Source of the DNA: Citreimonas salinaria
GTDB lineage: Bacteria; Pseudomonadota; Alphaproteobacteria; Rhodobacterales; Rhodobacteraceae
Direction: 5' to 3'
Length of the DNA: 64,000 nt
NCBI RefSeq assembly: GCF_900107235.1
Contig: NZ_FNPF01000006.1
Location: 124,001 to 188,000 of the forward strand
Shown: one piece after another, positions 56,298 through 64,000 of the stretch
Layout of the letters: each line of letters starts with the position of its first letter
How positions within the stretch are numbered: position 1 is the stretch's first letter
The notes under the pieces: model-generated
The model's database searches: none
What the model was told of the DNA's origin: nothing
Seen by the model: only the letters and a program-made list of their open reading frames with translations
Position numbers and translations under genes: made by a program

Positions 56298-58802
56298 ATG
56301 TCACGCTTTGCCGCCCCCATCGCCGAACAGATATGGGACATGAAGTACCGTCTGAAAGAGGCGGACGGCACACCGATCGATCTTTCGGTCGAGGACAGCT
56401 GGCGCCGCATCGCCCGTGCGCTGGCGTCGGTCGAGGATGACGCGCCTGCGTGGGAGGAAAAGTTCTACGCCGCGCTGGAGGACTTCAAGTACCTGCCGGC
56501 CGGGCGCATCACTGCCGGCGCAGGCACCGACCGCAGCGTGACGCTGTTCAACTGCTTCGTGATGGGCACCGTGCCCGACACGATGGGCGGCATCTTCGAC
56601 ATGCTGAAAGAGGCCGCGCTCACCATGCAGCAGGGCGGCGGCATCGGCTACGATTTCAGCACCATCCGCCCGCGCGGCGCGGCCGTCCACGGCGTAGCGG
56701 CGGACGCGTCCGGCCCGCTGAGCTTCATGGATGTCTGGGACGCCATGTGTCGCACGATCATGTCGGCGGGCTCGCGCCGGGGCGCGATGATGGCGACAAT
56801 GCGCTGCGACCACCCGGACATCGAGGCGTTCATCGCCGCCAAGTCCGACAGCGCCCGGCTGCGCATGTTCAACCTGTCGGTGCTGGTGACCGACCCGTTC
56901 ATGGAGGCGGTGAAGGCGGACGGGCCGTGGGACCTGACCTTCGGCGGCAAGGTCTATCACACCGTGCAGGCGCGCGACTTGTGGAACCGCATCATGCAGG
57001 CGACCTACGATTACGCCGAGCCAGGTGTGATCTTCATCGACCGCATCAATCAGCAGAACAACCTGCACTACGCCGAGACCATCGCCGCGACCAACCCCTG
57101 CGGCGAGCAGCCCCTGCCGCCCTACGGCGCCTGCCTGCTGGGGTCGATCAACCTGGCCCGGCTGGTCGAGAACCCGTTCGAGGATGCCGCCGGCATCCCC
57201 GACGCCGCGCTCGACGATCTCGTCGCCACGGCCGTGCGGATGATGGACAACGTGGTCGATGCGTCTCGCTTCCCGCTGCCCCAGCAAGCCGAGGAGGCGC
57301 GCAACAAGCGCCGCATCGGGCTGGGCGTCACGGGCCTGGCCGATGCGCTTCTGATGATGGGCCTGCGCTACGGGTCCGAGGAGGCGGCCGCCAAGACCGG
57401 CGAGTGGCTGCGCCGCATCGCGCGGGCGTCCTACTTGGCCTCGGTCGAACTGGCGAAGGAGAAGGGACCTTTCCCCCTGTTCGAGGCCGAGCCGTTCCTC
57501 GCCTCGGGCATGATGCGCCGCATGGACGACGACGTGCGCGAGGCCGTGCGCACCCACGGCATCCGCAACGCCCTGCTGACCTCGATCGCGCCCACGGGGA
57601 CGATTTCGCTCTACGCCGGGAACGTCTCCTCGGGGATCGAGCCTGTCTTCGCCTACAGTTACACGCGCAAGGTGCTGCAGAAGGACGGATCGCGGACCGA
57701 GGAGGAGGTCGTCGACTACGCCGTCCAGATGTACCGCGAAAGATTCGGCCACGACGCCGACCTGCCCGACCATTTCGTCAACGCCCAGACGCTGGCGCCG
57801 CTGGACCACGTGCGCATGCAGGCAGCTGCCCAGCCGTGGGTCGACAGTTCGATCTCGAAGACGATCAACTGCCCCGAGGACATCTCGTTCGAGGCCTTCA
57901 AGAGCGTCTACCTCGAAGCCTACGAGACCGGCTGCAAGGGCTGCACGACCTACCGGCCGAACGACGTGACCGGGTCGGTGCTGAGCGTGTCGGAGGAGAA
58001 GCCGAAGGCCGACACGTTCGCGTCGTTCGGCGAAGCCTTGAAGTGGCGCATGGAGTCCACCGGGAAGTCGGTAGCCACTCTCTCCAAGGACGCCAACGTC
58101 TCCCGTGACGTGCTGAACAAGTTGCTCAAGCGCGCAGGAAGTTCGACGAGTGCGGAAAATGCGATGGCCATCGCGCAGGCTTTCGGAGTGACCGCCGAAA
58201 CGTTCCTGAGCAAGAGCATTTCGCCCGAACTCGTCGCCACCACCGACGCCGAGCCGCAGCAGCCGCACGGCGACGTGGTCTACATGTCCGAGCCGCTCGA
58301 ACGCCCGTCGGAACTCGAGGGAGCGACCTACAAGCTCAAGTGGCCCGACAGCGAGCACGCCATCTACCTGACGATCAACGACATCATCGTCGGCGGCCGC
58401 CGGCGCCCGTTCGAGGTGTTCATCAACTCCAAGAACATGGAACATTTCGCCTGGACCGTGGCGCTGACGCGCATGATCTCGGCCGTGTTCCGCCGCGGCG
58501 GCGACGTGTCCTTCGTGGTCGAGGAACTCAAGGCCGTGTTCGATCCCCGTGGCGGCGCTTGGGTGCAGGGCAAGTACATCCCCTCGATCCTTGCCGCGAT
58601 CGGCGGCGTGATCGAACGCCACATGATCGCGATCGGCTTCCTCGAGGGCGAGGGCAAGGGTCTCAAATCCGATCCCACCGCCCAGGTTGTCAACCTCGGC
58701 ACCCCCCGCGGCAGGGCCTGCCCCAGTTGCGGTCAGTTCGACCTGCAGATGGTCGAGGGTTGCATGACCTGCCTCAGTTGCGGACACAGCAAATGCGGTT
58801 AG
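56298..58802 (+). CDS. nrdJ: Adenosylcobalamin-dependent (class II) ribonucleotide reductase with embedded HTH domain
   Basis: NrdJ (834 aa) reduces ribonucleotides to deoxyribonucleotides using B12. The redox Cys86 is in TLFNCFVMG, the catalytic loop NPCGEQPLPPYG holds Asn266, Cys268 and Glu270, and LTSIAPTGTISLYAGNVSSG is the phosphate-binding loop. The C-terminal redox tail is CLSCGHSKCG with CPSCGQF before it. Between the barrel domain (ending GCKGCTTYRPNDVTGSVL) and the C-terminal domain (from HGDVVYMSEPL) sits an extra module of about 80 residues (570-655) that reads as an XRE-type helix-turn-helix. Related enzymes of about 750 aa have a short linker there. No ATP-cone is visible at the N-terminus. 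Confidence 0.95.
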   Translation: MSRFAAPIAEQIWDMKYRLKEADGTPIDLSVEDSWRRIARALASVEDDAPAWEEKFYAALEDFKYLPAGRITAGAGTDRSVTLFNCFVMGTVPDTMGGIFDMLKEAALTMQQGGGIGYDFSTIRPRGAAVHGVAADASGPLSFMDVWDAMCRTIMSAGSRRGAMMATMRCDHPDIEAFIAAKSDSARLRMFNLSVLVTDPFMEAVKADGPWDLTFGGKVYHTVQARDLWNRIMQATYDYAEPGVIFIDRINQQNNLHYAETIAATNPCGEQPLPPYGACLLGSINLARLVENPFEDAAGIPDAALDDLVATAVRMMDNVVDASRFPLPQQAEEARNKRRIGLGVTGLADALLMMGLRYGSEEAAAKTGEWLRRIARASYLASVELAKEKGPFPLFEAEPFLASGMMRRMDDDVREAVRTHGIRNALLTSIAPTGTISLYAGNVSSGIEPVFAYSYTRKVLQKDGSRTEEEVVDYAVQMYRERFGHDADLPDHFVNAQTLAPLDHVRMQAAAQPWVDSSISKTINCPEDISFEAFKSVYLEAYETGCKGCTTYRPNDVTGSVLSVSEEKPKADTFASFGEALKWRMESTGKSVATLSKDANVSRDVLNKLLKRAGSSTSAENAMAIAQAFGVTAETFLSKSISPELVATTDAEPQQPHGDVVYMSEPLERPSELEGATYKLKWPDSEHAIYLTINDIIVGGRRRPFEVFINSKNMEHFAWTVALTRMISAVFRRGGDVSFVVEELKAVFDPRGGAWVQGKYIPSILAAIGGVIERHMIAIGFLEGEGKGLKSDPTAQVVNLGTPRGRACPSCGQFDLQMVEGCMTCLSCGHSKCG
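58005..58262 (+). other. XRE-type helix-turn-helix domain inserted in NrdJ
   Basis: Residues about 573-645 of NrdJ read ALKWRMESTGKSVATLSKD, then ANVSRDVLNKLLKR, then ENAMAIAQAFGVTAETFL. This is the full five-helix order of Cro/CI (XRE) DNA-binding domains: a helix, turn, recognition helix and the A(I)A.A.GV...L closing motif. GC is about 60%, close to the host gene, so it is not a recent AT-rich insertion. There are no intein splice-site residues at its borders. Confidence 0.85.
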
Positions 58803-58945
58803 GCGGTCGCGGCGGGTTTGTGAAGCGACCACCAAAACTTGACCATTGGACACGGTCAAATGACCATCCGACAATCAAGTCGTGTCCATTCAACGAGTTG
58901 ACGAGGCAAATTGCCATGAGCCTTCTTTTTGCGAAATGATATACC

Positions 58946-58970
58946 GGAACGCTATTAAATGCGGCGTTCC
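58946..58970. repeat. Stem-loop at the 3' end of the truncated ATPase gene
   Basis: GGAACGC (58946-58952) and GCGTTCC (58964-58970) form a 7-bp stem with an 11-nt loop. It lies 6 bp beyond the minus-strand stop. No clear T-run follows, so it is a weak terminator candidate. Confidence 0.4.
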
Positions 58971-58975
58971 TACAT

Positions 58976-60841
58976 CTATGCAACAATCGCCTTGTCGGCA
59001 ACGTAGTGCCGGGTATCCCAGCGGCAGATAGTCTGACCCATGGCGCTGCGACTGAGCTCAACGACATTTAGTCGGTCGCCCGGAAAAGCAGGACTTAATT
59101 CCAGCGAGAGATAGTCGAACAGCGAGCGTTCATGGACAGCTATGATAACTTGACGTCCCATCTGCTTGGAAAGCGTGCGCAGCAAAGCTGCGAATTGCGC
59201 GATGTGAACCTCGTCCATGCTCTGGACTGGATCGTCGATCACCAGCCATGGCAGTTTTTCTTTAACCGAAAGATGTAGTGCCATGAACAGTGTCAGGGCT
59301 GCCGTATTAAGGTTGCCCGCGCTCAGCATAGCCCTCGGATTGCCTCCTTTTCCGCCGCGCCGGTGGTGCGTCTCGAGGACCGCCTCGACCTCGTCGCCCA
59401 CCGTCTCCGGAATCGCAAAGGCCGGTATGAAGGGTTCTTCTGGTGCAAGGCGAACGAATAAATCACGCCAAACGGTGTTCAATTCGTCATTGAATACGCG
59501 GCGAACAACGCGCCCGCGTGCTTCGCGTGTCTGCCGGGCGATATCCTTGGCAATGTTGATGATCTCGTCAGCTTCAGCTTTCTGGCTTTCCTTGAATGAC
59601 AAACGATTCTTGACTTTGCCTCGTTTGTTCCGGAGCCCGGTCAGTGTGTCGCGGGAAACAATGACGGCCTTCGCGGCGTTAATCGCTTCACGGCGAGCGG
59701 TCTGACGAGCGTTTAACGACAACTCTCTCTGAGTGATTGTCGTCATGAGGCTATAGAGGATTTGCTCTGTCGCCGTGGCGGACTCGAACTCGACGCCTAA
59801 TCGATAAGCCAAGTTTTTAACATTGCTGCGGAGCACGATCGCAGATCGATCAGAGGTTTGCGAAGCGACCAAGGCTTCCGCGGCATTCGCCGCATTCTGC
59901 CGATACCGATCGCCCTCCGTGAAGCTGGTCGCCGCTTCATCTAACTGGCTGCGAATATCGGTCAGGTCGGCCCAACGCGTCTTGAGAGCGGACAGTTCAA
60001 TTTCGGAGATCAGACCGCTCGTCGCTGCCTGAATTTCGCGTTCGAGCTGTGAAATGTTCCCCTGGGTATTGTTCCGAGACTGAAGCAGAGCTTGGACGCG
60101 CCCCGCTTGCTCAACCATGGTTGCGACTTTTGCGGCGACATGGGCGGATAGCGGTGTTTCGGAAACCTCTGAAAAGTCGCGATCGCAGACTGGACAGATA
60201 TCGCCGGCGACATGGGTCATTAGCTCGGAGAGAGATCTGGCAAATCTTTCATTGGACGCCGAAGCTGAAGTGATTTCTCTGTCCATCCGTTCTATGCGTG
60301 CTCTCGCCTCCGAAACCTGGCGCGACAGCGTATCGCGCTTTGCAATAGCCGCGTCATGGTTCGACAGAACACGTTGAATCCTTTCGCTATCTCCTTCGAT
60401 GCGGCCGATGAGCACCCGCGCCCGTTTACTGAAGCTCGCCTCGCTTGAATTTGACACGTCAGCGAAAAAGGTAGCTGCTCGATCAAGCAAGCCATTGACG
60501 GTCTGACCTTCTGTCCGAGCCCAAGTCTCGAAGGCGCTCGTCGCCTTCTCATTGGCTGCCTCGAGCTCAGCGCGGTCAAGAACTGTCGGCTCCTGCTGCT
60601 TGGCTGCATTCCAGCCAACTTGGCTGACTTCCAATTCGCGCCGCGCGCGGACCAGCTCGGCGAGATCGCTCTCTTCCGATATGGCGTTGAGAGCGGGGAC
60701 AATATAATCTGGATGACGACCAATTAAGTCCGGCTCGACTGCCGCGAGTGCCGTTTGCAGTATATCTTCATCCGTATTGAGCGCAGTTTCAGCCTCTTTG
60801 ATCTGAGAATGAAGCGCGGCAACTTCTGCTGACGGAGTTGT
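58976..60841 (-). pseudogene. 5'-truncated Rad50/SMC-like ATPase gene
   Basis: The open frame runs from a stop at 60842-60844 with no ATG, GTG or TTG until 60634, yet the upstream codons continue a coiled coil (AEVAALHSQIKEAETAL). The gene has therefore lost its 5' part, including the Walker A region. What remains (about 620 codons) has long coiled coils around a zinc-hook-like CPVC (60185-60196). An ABC-type head follows: signature MLSAGNLNTAALTLFMALHL, Walker B WLVIDDPVQSMDE and a switch His in VIIAVHERS. It resembles SbcC/Rad50-type ATPases of repair or anti-phage systems. GC is about 55%. It cannot hydrolyse ATP by itself as it stands. Confidence 0.75.
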
Positions 60842-61222
60842 TCATGGTTATCGGAGCGATCAAATTGGGGAAGTAATTACGGGCGGGGAAGCCGGTCCGA
60901 ACACGCACGAGAGCTCGCGTGCCGCACCTGGCGACGCAGGGCTTCATGAACGTCCCGGAGCCGACATTCTGGACTCGATTTGAAGTCGCCCCTCGGCTTC
61001 ACCAAACCCGCCATTGACCCCCGCATGACCCGAAATCCATAGTCAGAGGTGGCTCACTTCTCGATGGAAAACCCGGCTCAGTTCTGGGTGGAAATCAACA
61101 GCTTCTGCAACAGAGACCGGTGATCCATAAAAACGACCTTGTCAGCCATCTCGACACGCAGGTGCTGAAAGTATTGGAAGTCCGCGTGCGTCATTTCGAG
61201 AACCTCAAGCAGAAAGAGAGAC
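60842..61222. other. Non-coding scar between truncated ATPase and amphi-Trp gene
   Basis: No gene is supported in these 381 bp. The left part (60842-61048) has no frame that I can assign. The middle holds an IS21-type terminal repeat pair (61049-61100). The right part (61101-61222) is open in frame on the plus strand and ends in GAAAGAGAGAC, the ribosome site of the amphi-Trp gene. Confidence 0.6.
61049..61100 (-). mobile_element. Solitary IS21-family-type terminus
   Basis: Read on the minus strand it begins TGTTGATTTCCACCCAGAAC, and two units of the form GGCTCA.TTCT...GTGGAAA (plus strand: GGCTCACTTCTCGATGGAAA at 61051-61070, GGCTCAGTTCTGGGTGGAAA at 61075-61094) are spaced 24 bp apart. Multiple short repeats at a TG...CA end are the mark of IS21-family elements. 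No istA or istB gene is present, so this is a remnant. Confidence 0.55.
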
Positions 61223-61447
61223 ATGACCAAGAAACCTGAACGAGACGTTGAGAAGAATTATCCGCTTCCGGCTTTCATCGACAAGCTGCGCCGACTTGCC
61301 GATGCGCTGGAAACCGGCGCGCGCTTCGAGATCCAGATCGCGGGCGAGCGCATATCCGTGCCGGCGCGCGCCACGTTTTCCATTGAACACGAGAGAGGCG
61401 AGGACGAGGAAGAGGTCGAGTTTCAGATCAAGTGGTCGCCAAAGTAA
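61223..61447 (+). CDS. Amphi-Trp domain protein
   Basis: A 74-aa acidic protein consisting of a single amphi-Trp domain: PAFIDKLRRLADALETGARF, an IAGERISVPARATFSIEHER core and an acidic run leading to EVEFQIKWSPK with the conserved Trp. The ribosome site GAAAGAGAGAC precedes ATG 61223. The family is small, found in bacteria and archaea, and of unknown role. It stands next to the DUF4336 remnant and an IS end, so it may be a survivor of a rearranged operon. Confidence 0.85.
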   Translation: MTKKPERDVEKNYPLPAFIDKLRRLADALETGARFEIQIAGERISVPARATFSIEHERGEDEEEVEFQIKWSPK

Positions 61448-61635
61448 AGGCAACCATCGCGTCCATAAAACTTCGTGGGGTGCAGCCGGTGGAAGCGGCG
61501 TGCGGGCTGGCCACGGCTCTGATCGACTGGCAGCCGGATAGAGTGATTTTCGCGCACGGACGCTGGTTCGCGAACGACGGTGCGGCGCAGCTGCGGAAGG
61601 CCTTCTGCTGGCTGGTCGGCCCATCCGGAGAATGA
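61432..61635 (+). pseudogene. C-terminal fragment of a DUF4336-type protein
   Basis: The frame encodes 67 residues, of which the last 45 or so match the C-terminal signature of DUF4336 (metallo-beta-lactamase-like) proteins: DWQPDRVIFAHGRWFANDG followed by AAQLRKAFCWL. The normal protein is over 200 residues, so the 5' part is missing. It overlaps the end of the amphi-Trp gene by 16 bp. The rest of the gap to 61761 shows no further gene. Confidence 0.6.
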
Positions 61636-61761
61636 CGTGTCCGCCGAGCCGTTGGGGCGACAACCGCTGAATCGGTGCGCCCTCCGGAGATTTCTTCGGC
61701 GGGCGCGCTTTAGTCTGGCTCCCAGAAGAGAGCAGTCGGACGCGAGACGCCGAGATAATCT

Positions 61762-62949
61762 TCAATGATCGATCCTTGGAAGGAACCAGGTCAGCAGCCC
61801 CGCCAACGGCAGGAAGGCGCAGATCCTGTAGACCGTCTCGACTCCATGGCTGTCTGCCAGAAAACCCAGTAGTGCCGCCGAAATACCCGCGAGTCCGAAG
61901 TTTAGCCCGTAGAACAAGCCGCCGATCAGCCCGATCCGGTTGGGCAGCAGATCCATCGCATAGATGAGGATCGAGGCGAATGCGCTGGCCATGATGAGAC
62001 TGATCATGATCGTCAAAATGCCGGTCCAGAACAGGTCCACGTAGGGCAGGATCAGCGTCAGGGGCAGCGGGCCGAGAATCGAGATCCAGATGATACGATA
62101 GCGCCCGATGCGATCCCCTATGATCCCGCCGATCAGGACGCCGACCGCTGCCGCCACGAGGAAGACGAAGAGCATCATCTGCGAGGCCGGGATGGACAGG
62201 CCGAACCGCTCGATCAGGTAGAAGGTGTAGAAGGATCGGAAGCTTTCGATGTAGGTATTCTTGGTGAACATCAGCATGGTCAGGATAAATAGCCCGACGC
62301 CGATCGTAACGTGCGAATGCGGCGCTTTCTCTGGTCCGCCACGGCTCCGTGACCGGATGGATGCGAAGTCGGCGCTCAACTGGCGTTGCTTGCTGCCGAT
62401 CCAGGCGAGAAGCATCATCGCGGCCAGGGCGGCGACGGCGAACCACGCGAGGCTTGCTTGTCCCCAAGGCACGATGATCAGCGCGGCCAGCGCCGGGCCG
62501 AGCGACCCGCCCGCCTGACCTCCGACCTGGAAGATGCCTTGGGCAAGCCCCTGCCGGCCTCCTGCGGCATAGCGTGCATTGCGCGTGGCCTCGGGGTGGA
62601 AGATGGAGGACCCGATCCCGATGAGCGCCACCGAAACCAGGATCGTCGCGTAGCTCTGCGCAAAGGCAAGGCTGACCAGTCCGGACAGGGTGAACATCAT
62701 CCCCACGACGGGCGAATACGGGGCCGGATGCCGATCGGTCACCATGCCGACCACCGGCTGAAGCATCGCCCCCGCGATCTGGAACGTCAGCGTGATCATC
62801 CCGATCTGTGCGAAGTCCAGCGCGTAGGCGCCTTTCAGGATCGGGTAGACCGCGGGGATCAGCGACTGCATGAGGTCGTTCAGCAGATGCGTCAATCCCA
62901 ACGCCATCAGCACCGCCAGATGGGTTCCCGACCGGGTCGCGGTTGTCAT
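61762..62949 (-). CDS. MFS exporter, fosmidomycin-resistance (Fsr) type
   Basis: A 395-aa major facilitator with twelve predicted helices. The opening HLLNDLMQSLIPAVYPILK, then MLQPVVGMVTDRHPAPYSP and the SSIFHPEATRNARYAAGGR stretch are signatures of Fsr-like drug exporters. The second half has GDRIGRYRIIWISI (motif A equivalent). Start ATG 62949 gives the usual N-terminus. It is transcribed toward the DUF4336 remnant, with no same-strand neighbour in the window. Substrate specificity, such as fosmidomycin, is a family inference. Confidence 0.9.
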   Translation of the reverse strand: MTTATRSGTHLAVLMALGLTHLLNDLMQSLIPAVYPILKGAYALDFAQIGMITLTFQIAGAMLQPVVGMVTDRHPAPYSPVVGMMFTLSGLVSLAFAQSYATILVSVALIGIGSSIFHPEATRNARYAAGGRQGLAQGIFQVGGQAGGSLGPALAALIIVPWGQASLAWFAVAALAAMMLLAWIGSKQRQLSADFASIRSRSRGGPEKAPHSHVTIGVGLFILTMLMFTKNTYIESFRSFYTFYLIERFGLSIPASQMMLFVFLVAAAVGVLIGGIIGDRIGRYRIIWISILGPLPLTLILPYVDLFWTGILTIMISLIMASAFASILIYAMDLLPNRIGLIGGLFYGLNFGLAGISAALLGFLADSHGVETVYRICAFLPLAGLLTWFLPRIDH

Positions 62950-63034
62950 GATGCTTTCACTTTCGGGAACGTGGCACTGATGTAGGATGGCTCGTGTCAA
63001 GCTCGCCGGAAGTTGCTCGTCCCGAAAACAATCG

Positions 63035-63315
63035 TCAAGCACTCCAGCCGCAGGCGGCCCGACACCTGACTCCGGCCGGGCGAGGCGGTGAAGGTCTCCG
63101 GGTCGGCCACTCGGCCAGACCGCCGACGACGGCCAGCTGACCGGCCCGGTGCAGACGCCCCAGCCCCTCCAATGCCAGCTTGTCGGAGGTCGGATTCCTG
63201 CGCCAATCATAGACCTGCCAACGGGTCACATCATGGCGCCGGGCTACGTCCGCCAACTTCGCTCCGGAAGCCAAGCCTTCCGCGGCAATCCGCGCCCGCT
63301 CTGCTCCGCATGGCC
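63035..63315 (-). mobile_element. IS66-type TnpA (OrfA) remnant
   Basis: The minus-strand frame reads ERARIAAEGLASGAKLADVA, then RRHDVTRWQVYDWRRN, the N-terminal helix-turn-helix of IS66 TnpA accessory proteins. After that it decays into unrelated Arg/Pro-rich sequence, and there is no start codon upstream of the conserved part. No TnpB or TnpC is present. It marks an old, degraded insertion. Confidence 0.65.
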
Positions 63316-64000
63316 AAGCCAGTGCGCCCTGTCGTGGAGCAATTTGGGATCTGGCCTCGCCGCATCAGTGGTCCACAGTTGGCAACCGCCAGCCCGCAGC
63401 GAAGGCTACGGCCAGCAAAAGCGCGAAGCGTGACAGCCTGAGGTTGCGCACCGTTCTTGAGTCACGGCATGTCCGCTCCTGAACTTTGACAAGCGCCATC
63501 TCGCACTTGCGGCGAAGGGCAGGAATCCGACCATCATGTCGGACGGCTACGCAGGCGCAGCATGAAGTGAGCAACTGCGGCGAACGGCAGAAAGGTCCGC
63601 GTTCCTGACATTTGAGCGCGGCAAATGCTGCACCGGGGCATCTTCGCCTGGCCATTAAGCGGAGCTCAGAGCAGTCCACGAGGGCGGCTTCGCTGTAGGG
63701 GCCGAGACAGTTGAACGGGTCGGCGAGAACGCGGGCGGCACCGAACGCGCGGCCGGCCCTACTTCCACCGTCAGCCTATCGCCGCGATGCCCAGTCACCC
63801 ACCGTCTTATCGTCGGGGTTGGGGTGCAGCCGAATCTTCGACGATGCGCCAACGATCTGCCCTATTCTCGAGCAGACCGTTCTGAGTGCCGATACCATTC
63901 AGCACGTTGATGTCGGTTCAACTCCTTTAGGTGTCTTTCGACGAGGATGCGGAGGGCCTTCATTCTGAACTCCGTCTCAGGAGGATAGTCCCTCACTAAG
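63316..64000. other. Region without recognisable genes
   Basis: Short frames occur on both strands, but none has a convincing ribosome site, a recognisable motif or the codon bias of the genes to the left. Together with the IS66 remnant beside it, this looks like decayed sequence of an accessory region that continues beyond the window. Confidence 0.6.

Noticed and set aside
58005-58262. Intein interpretation of the nrdJ insertion
   Set aside because: RNR genes often carry inteins, but there is no Cys/Ser at the N-terminal junction, no His-Asn at the C-terminal end and the segment is only about 80 residues with an HTH pattern.
58844-58864. TTGACC...GGTCAA inverted repeat after nrdJ
   Set aside because: Only a 6-bp stem with a 9-nt spacer and no T-run; too weak to call a terminator or operator.
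56301-58874. 857-codon minus-strand frame opposite nrdJ
   Set aside because: Antisense shadow of a long, well-conserved gene; no ribosome site and no motif.
61205-62467. 420-codon minus-strand frame overlapping the MFS gene and the amphi-Trp gene
   Set aside because: The MFS frame at 61762-62949 has clear transporter motifs; this frame has none and runs antisense through the amphi-Trp gene.

Overview
This is a GC-rich (about two thirds to 70% GC) chromosomal window from an alphaproteobacterium. It is most probably a member of the Rhodobacterales (Rhodobacteraceae/Roseobacter group). The reasons are the tolQRAB-pal-cpoB-tilS-ftsH gene order, the hisS-hisZ-hisG cluster with a short HisG, a B12-dependent ribonucleotide reductase of the type common in this group, and many four-base stop/start overlaps. 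All assignments come from reading the translated sequence; no database search was run.

Layout. 1-9.1 kb: the tail of a drug/metabolite transporter, then the Tol-Pal envelope operon followed by tilS and ftsH. 9.2-13.6 kb: a MOSC protein convergent with a periplasmic five-EF-hand protein, then fhs and folD of one-carbon metabolism. 13.6-19 kb: a hotdog thioesterase, a small membrane protein, a repair pair (PdeM phosphoesterase and Lhr-like helicase) and a CaiB-type CoA-transferase. 19-29.6 kb, minus strand: a ten-gene catabolic operon with a sugar ABC transporter, two GMC oxidoreductases, an SDR, a Dabb protein, a DUF993 aldolase-like protein and a LacI regulator. A divergent second LacI gene (29.9-30.9 kb) and two matching 14-bp operators sit at its head. 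30.9-34.2 kb: a second minus-strand operon (Gfo/Idh/MocA oxidoreductase, CoA-transferase, enoyl-CoA hydratase) with its own palindrome. 34.4-44 kb: a seven-gene minus-strand operon joining xanthine dehydrogenase (xdhABC) to a BMP-type nucleoside/purine ABC transporter. 44.2-58.8 kb: dnaE, a small lipoprotein, slyX, hisS-hisZ-hisG, a family 5 substrate-binding protein, a YghU-like glutathione transferase, a YdcF protein, a DUF1489 protein and nrdJ. 58.8-64 kb: a lower-GC accessory region with a 5'-truncated Rad50-like ATPase gene, an IS21-type end, an amphi-Trp protein, a DUF4336 remnant, a fosmidomycin-resistance-type MFS exporter and an IS66 TnpA remnant.

How it fits together. The two ABC/enzyme operons look like complete uptake-plus-oxidation modules, one for an unidentified sugar or polyol and one for purines. 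In each, a stem-loop lies beside the binding-protein gene, which probably helps set its expression relative to the other genes.

The most unusual features are: (i) an XRE-type helix-turn-helix domain embedded in the class II ribonucleotide reductase NrdJ; (ii) a 270-bp patch at 48% GC inside hisS, bordered by direct repeats and apparently carrying an in-frame expansion; (iii) the uncharacterised GMC/SDR/GMC/Dabb/DUF993 operon with its LacI operators; (iv) the decayed island at the right end.
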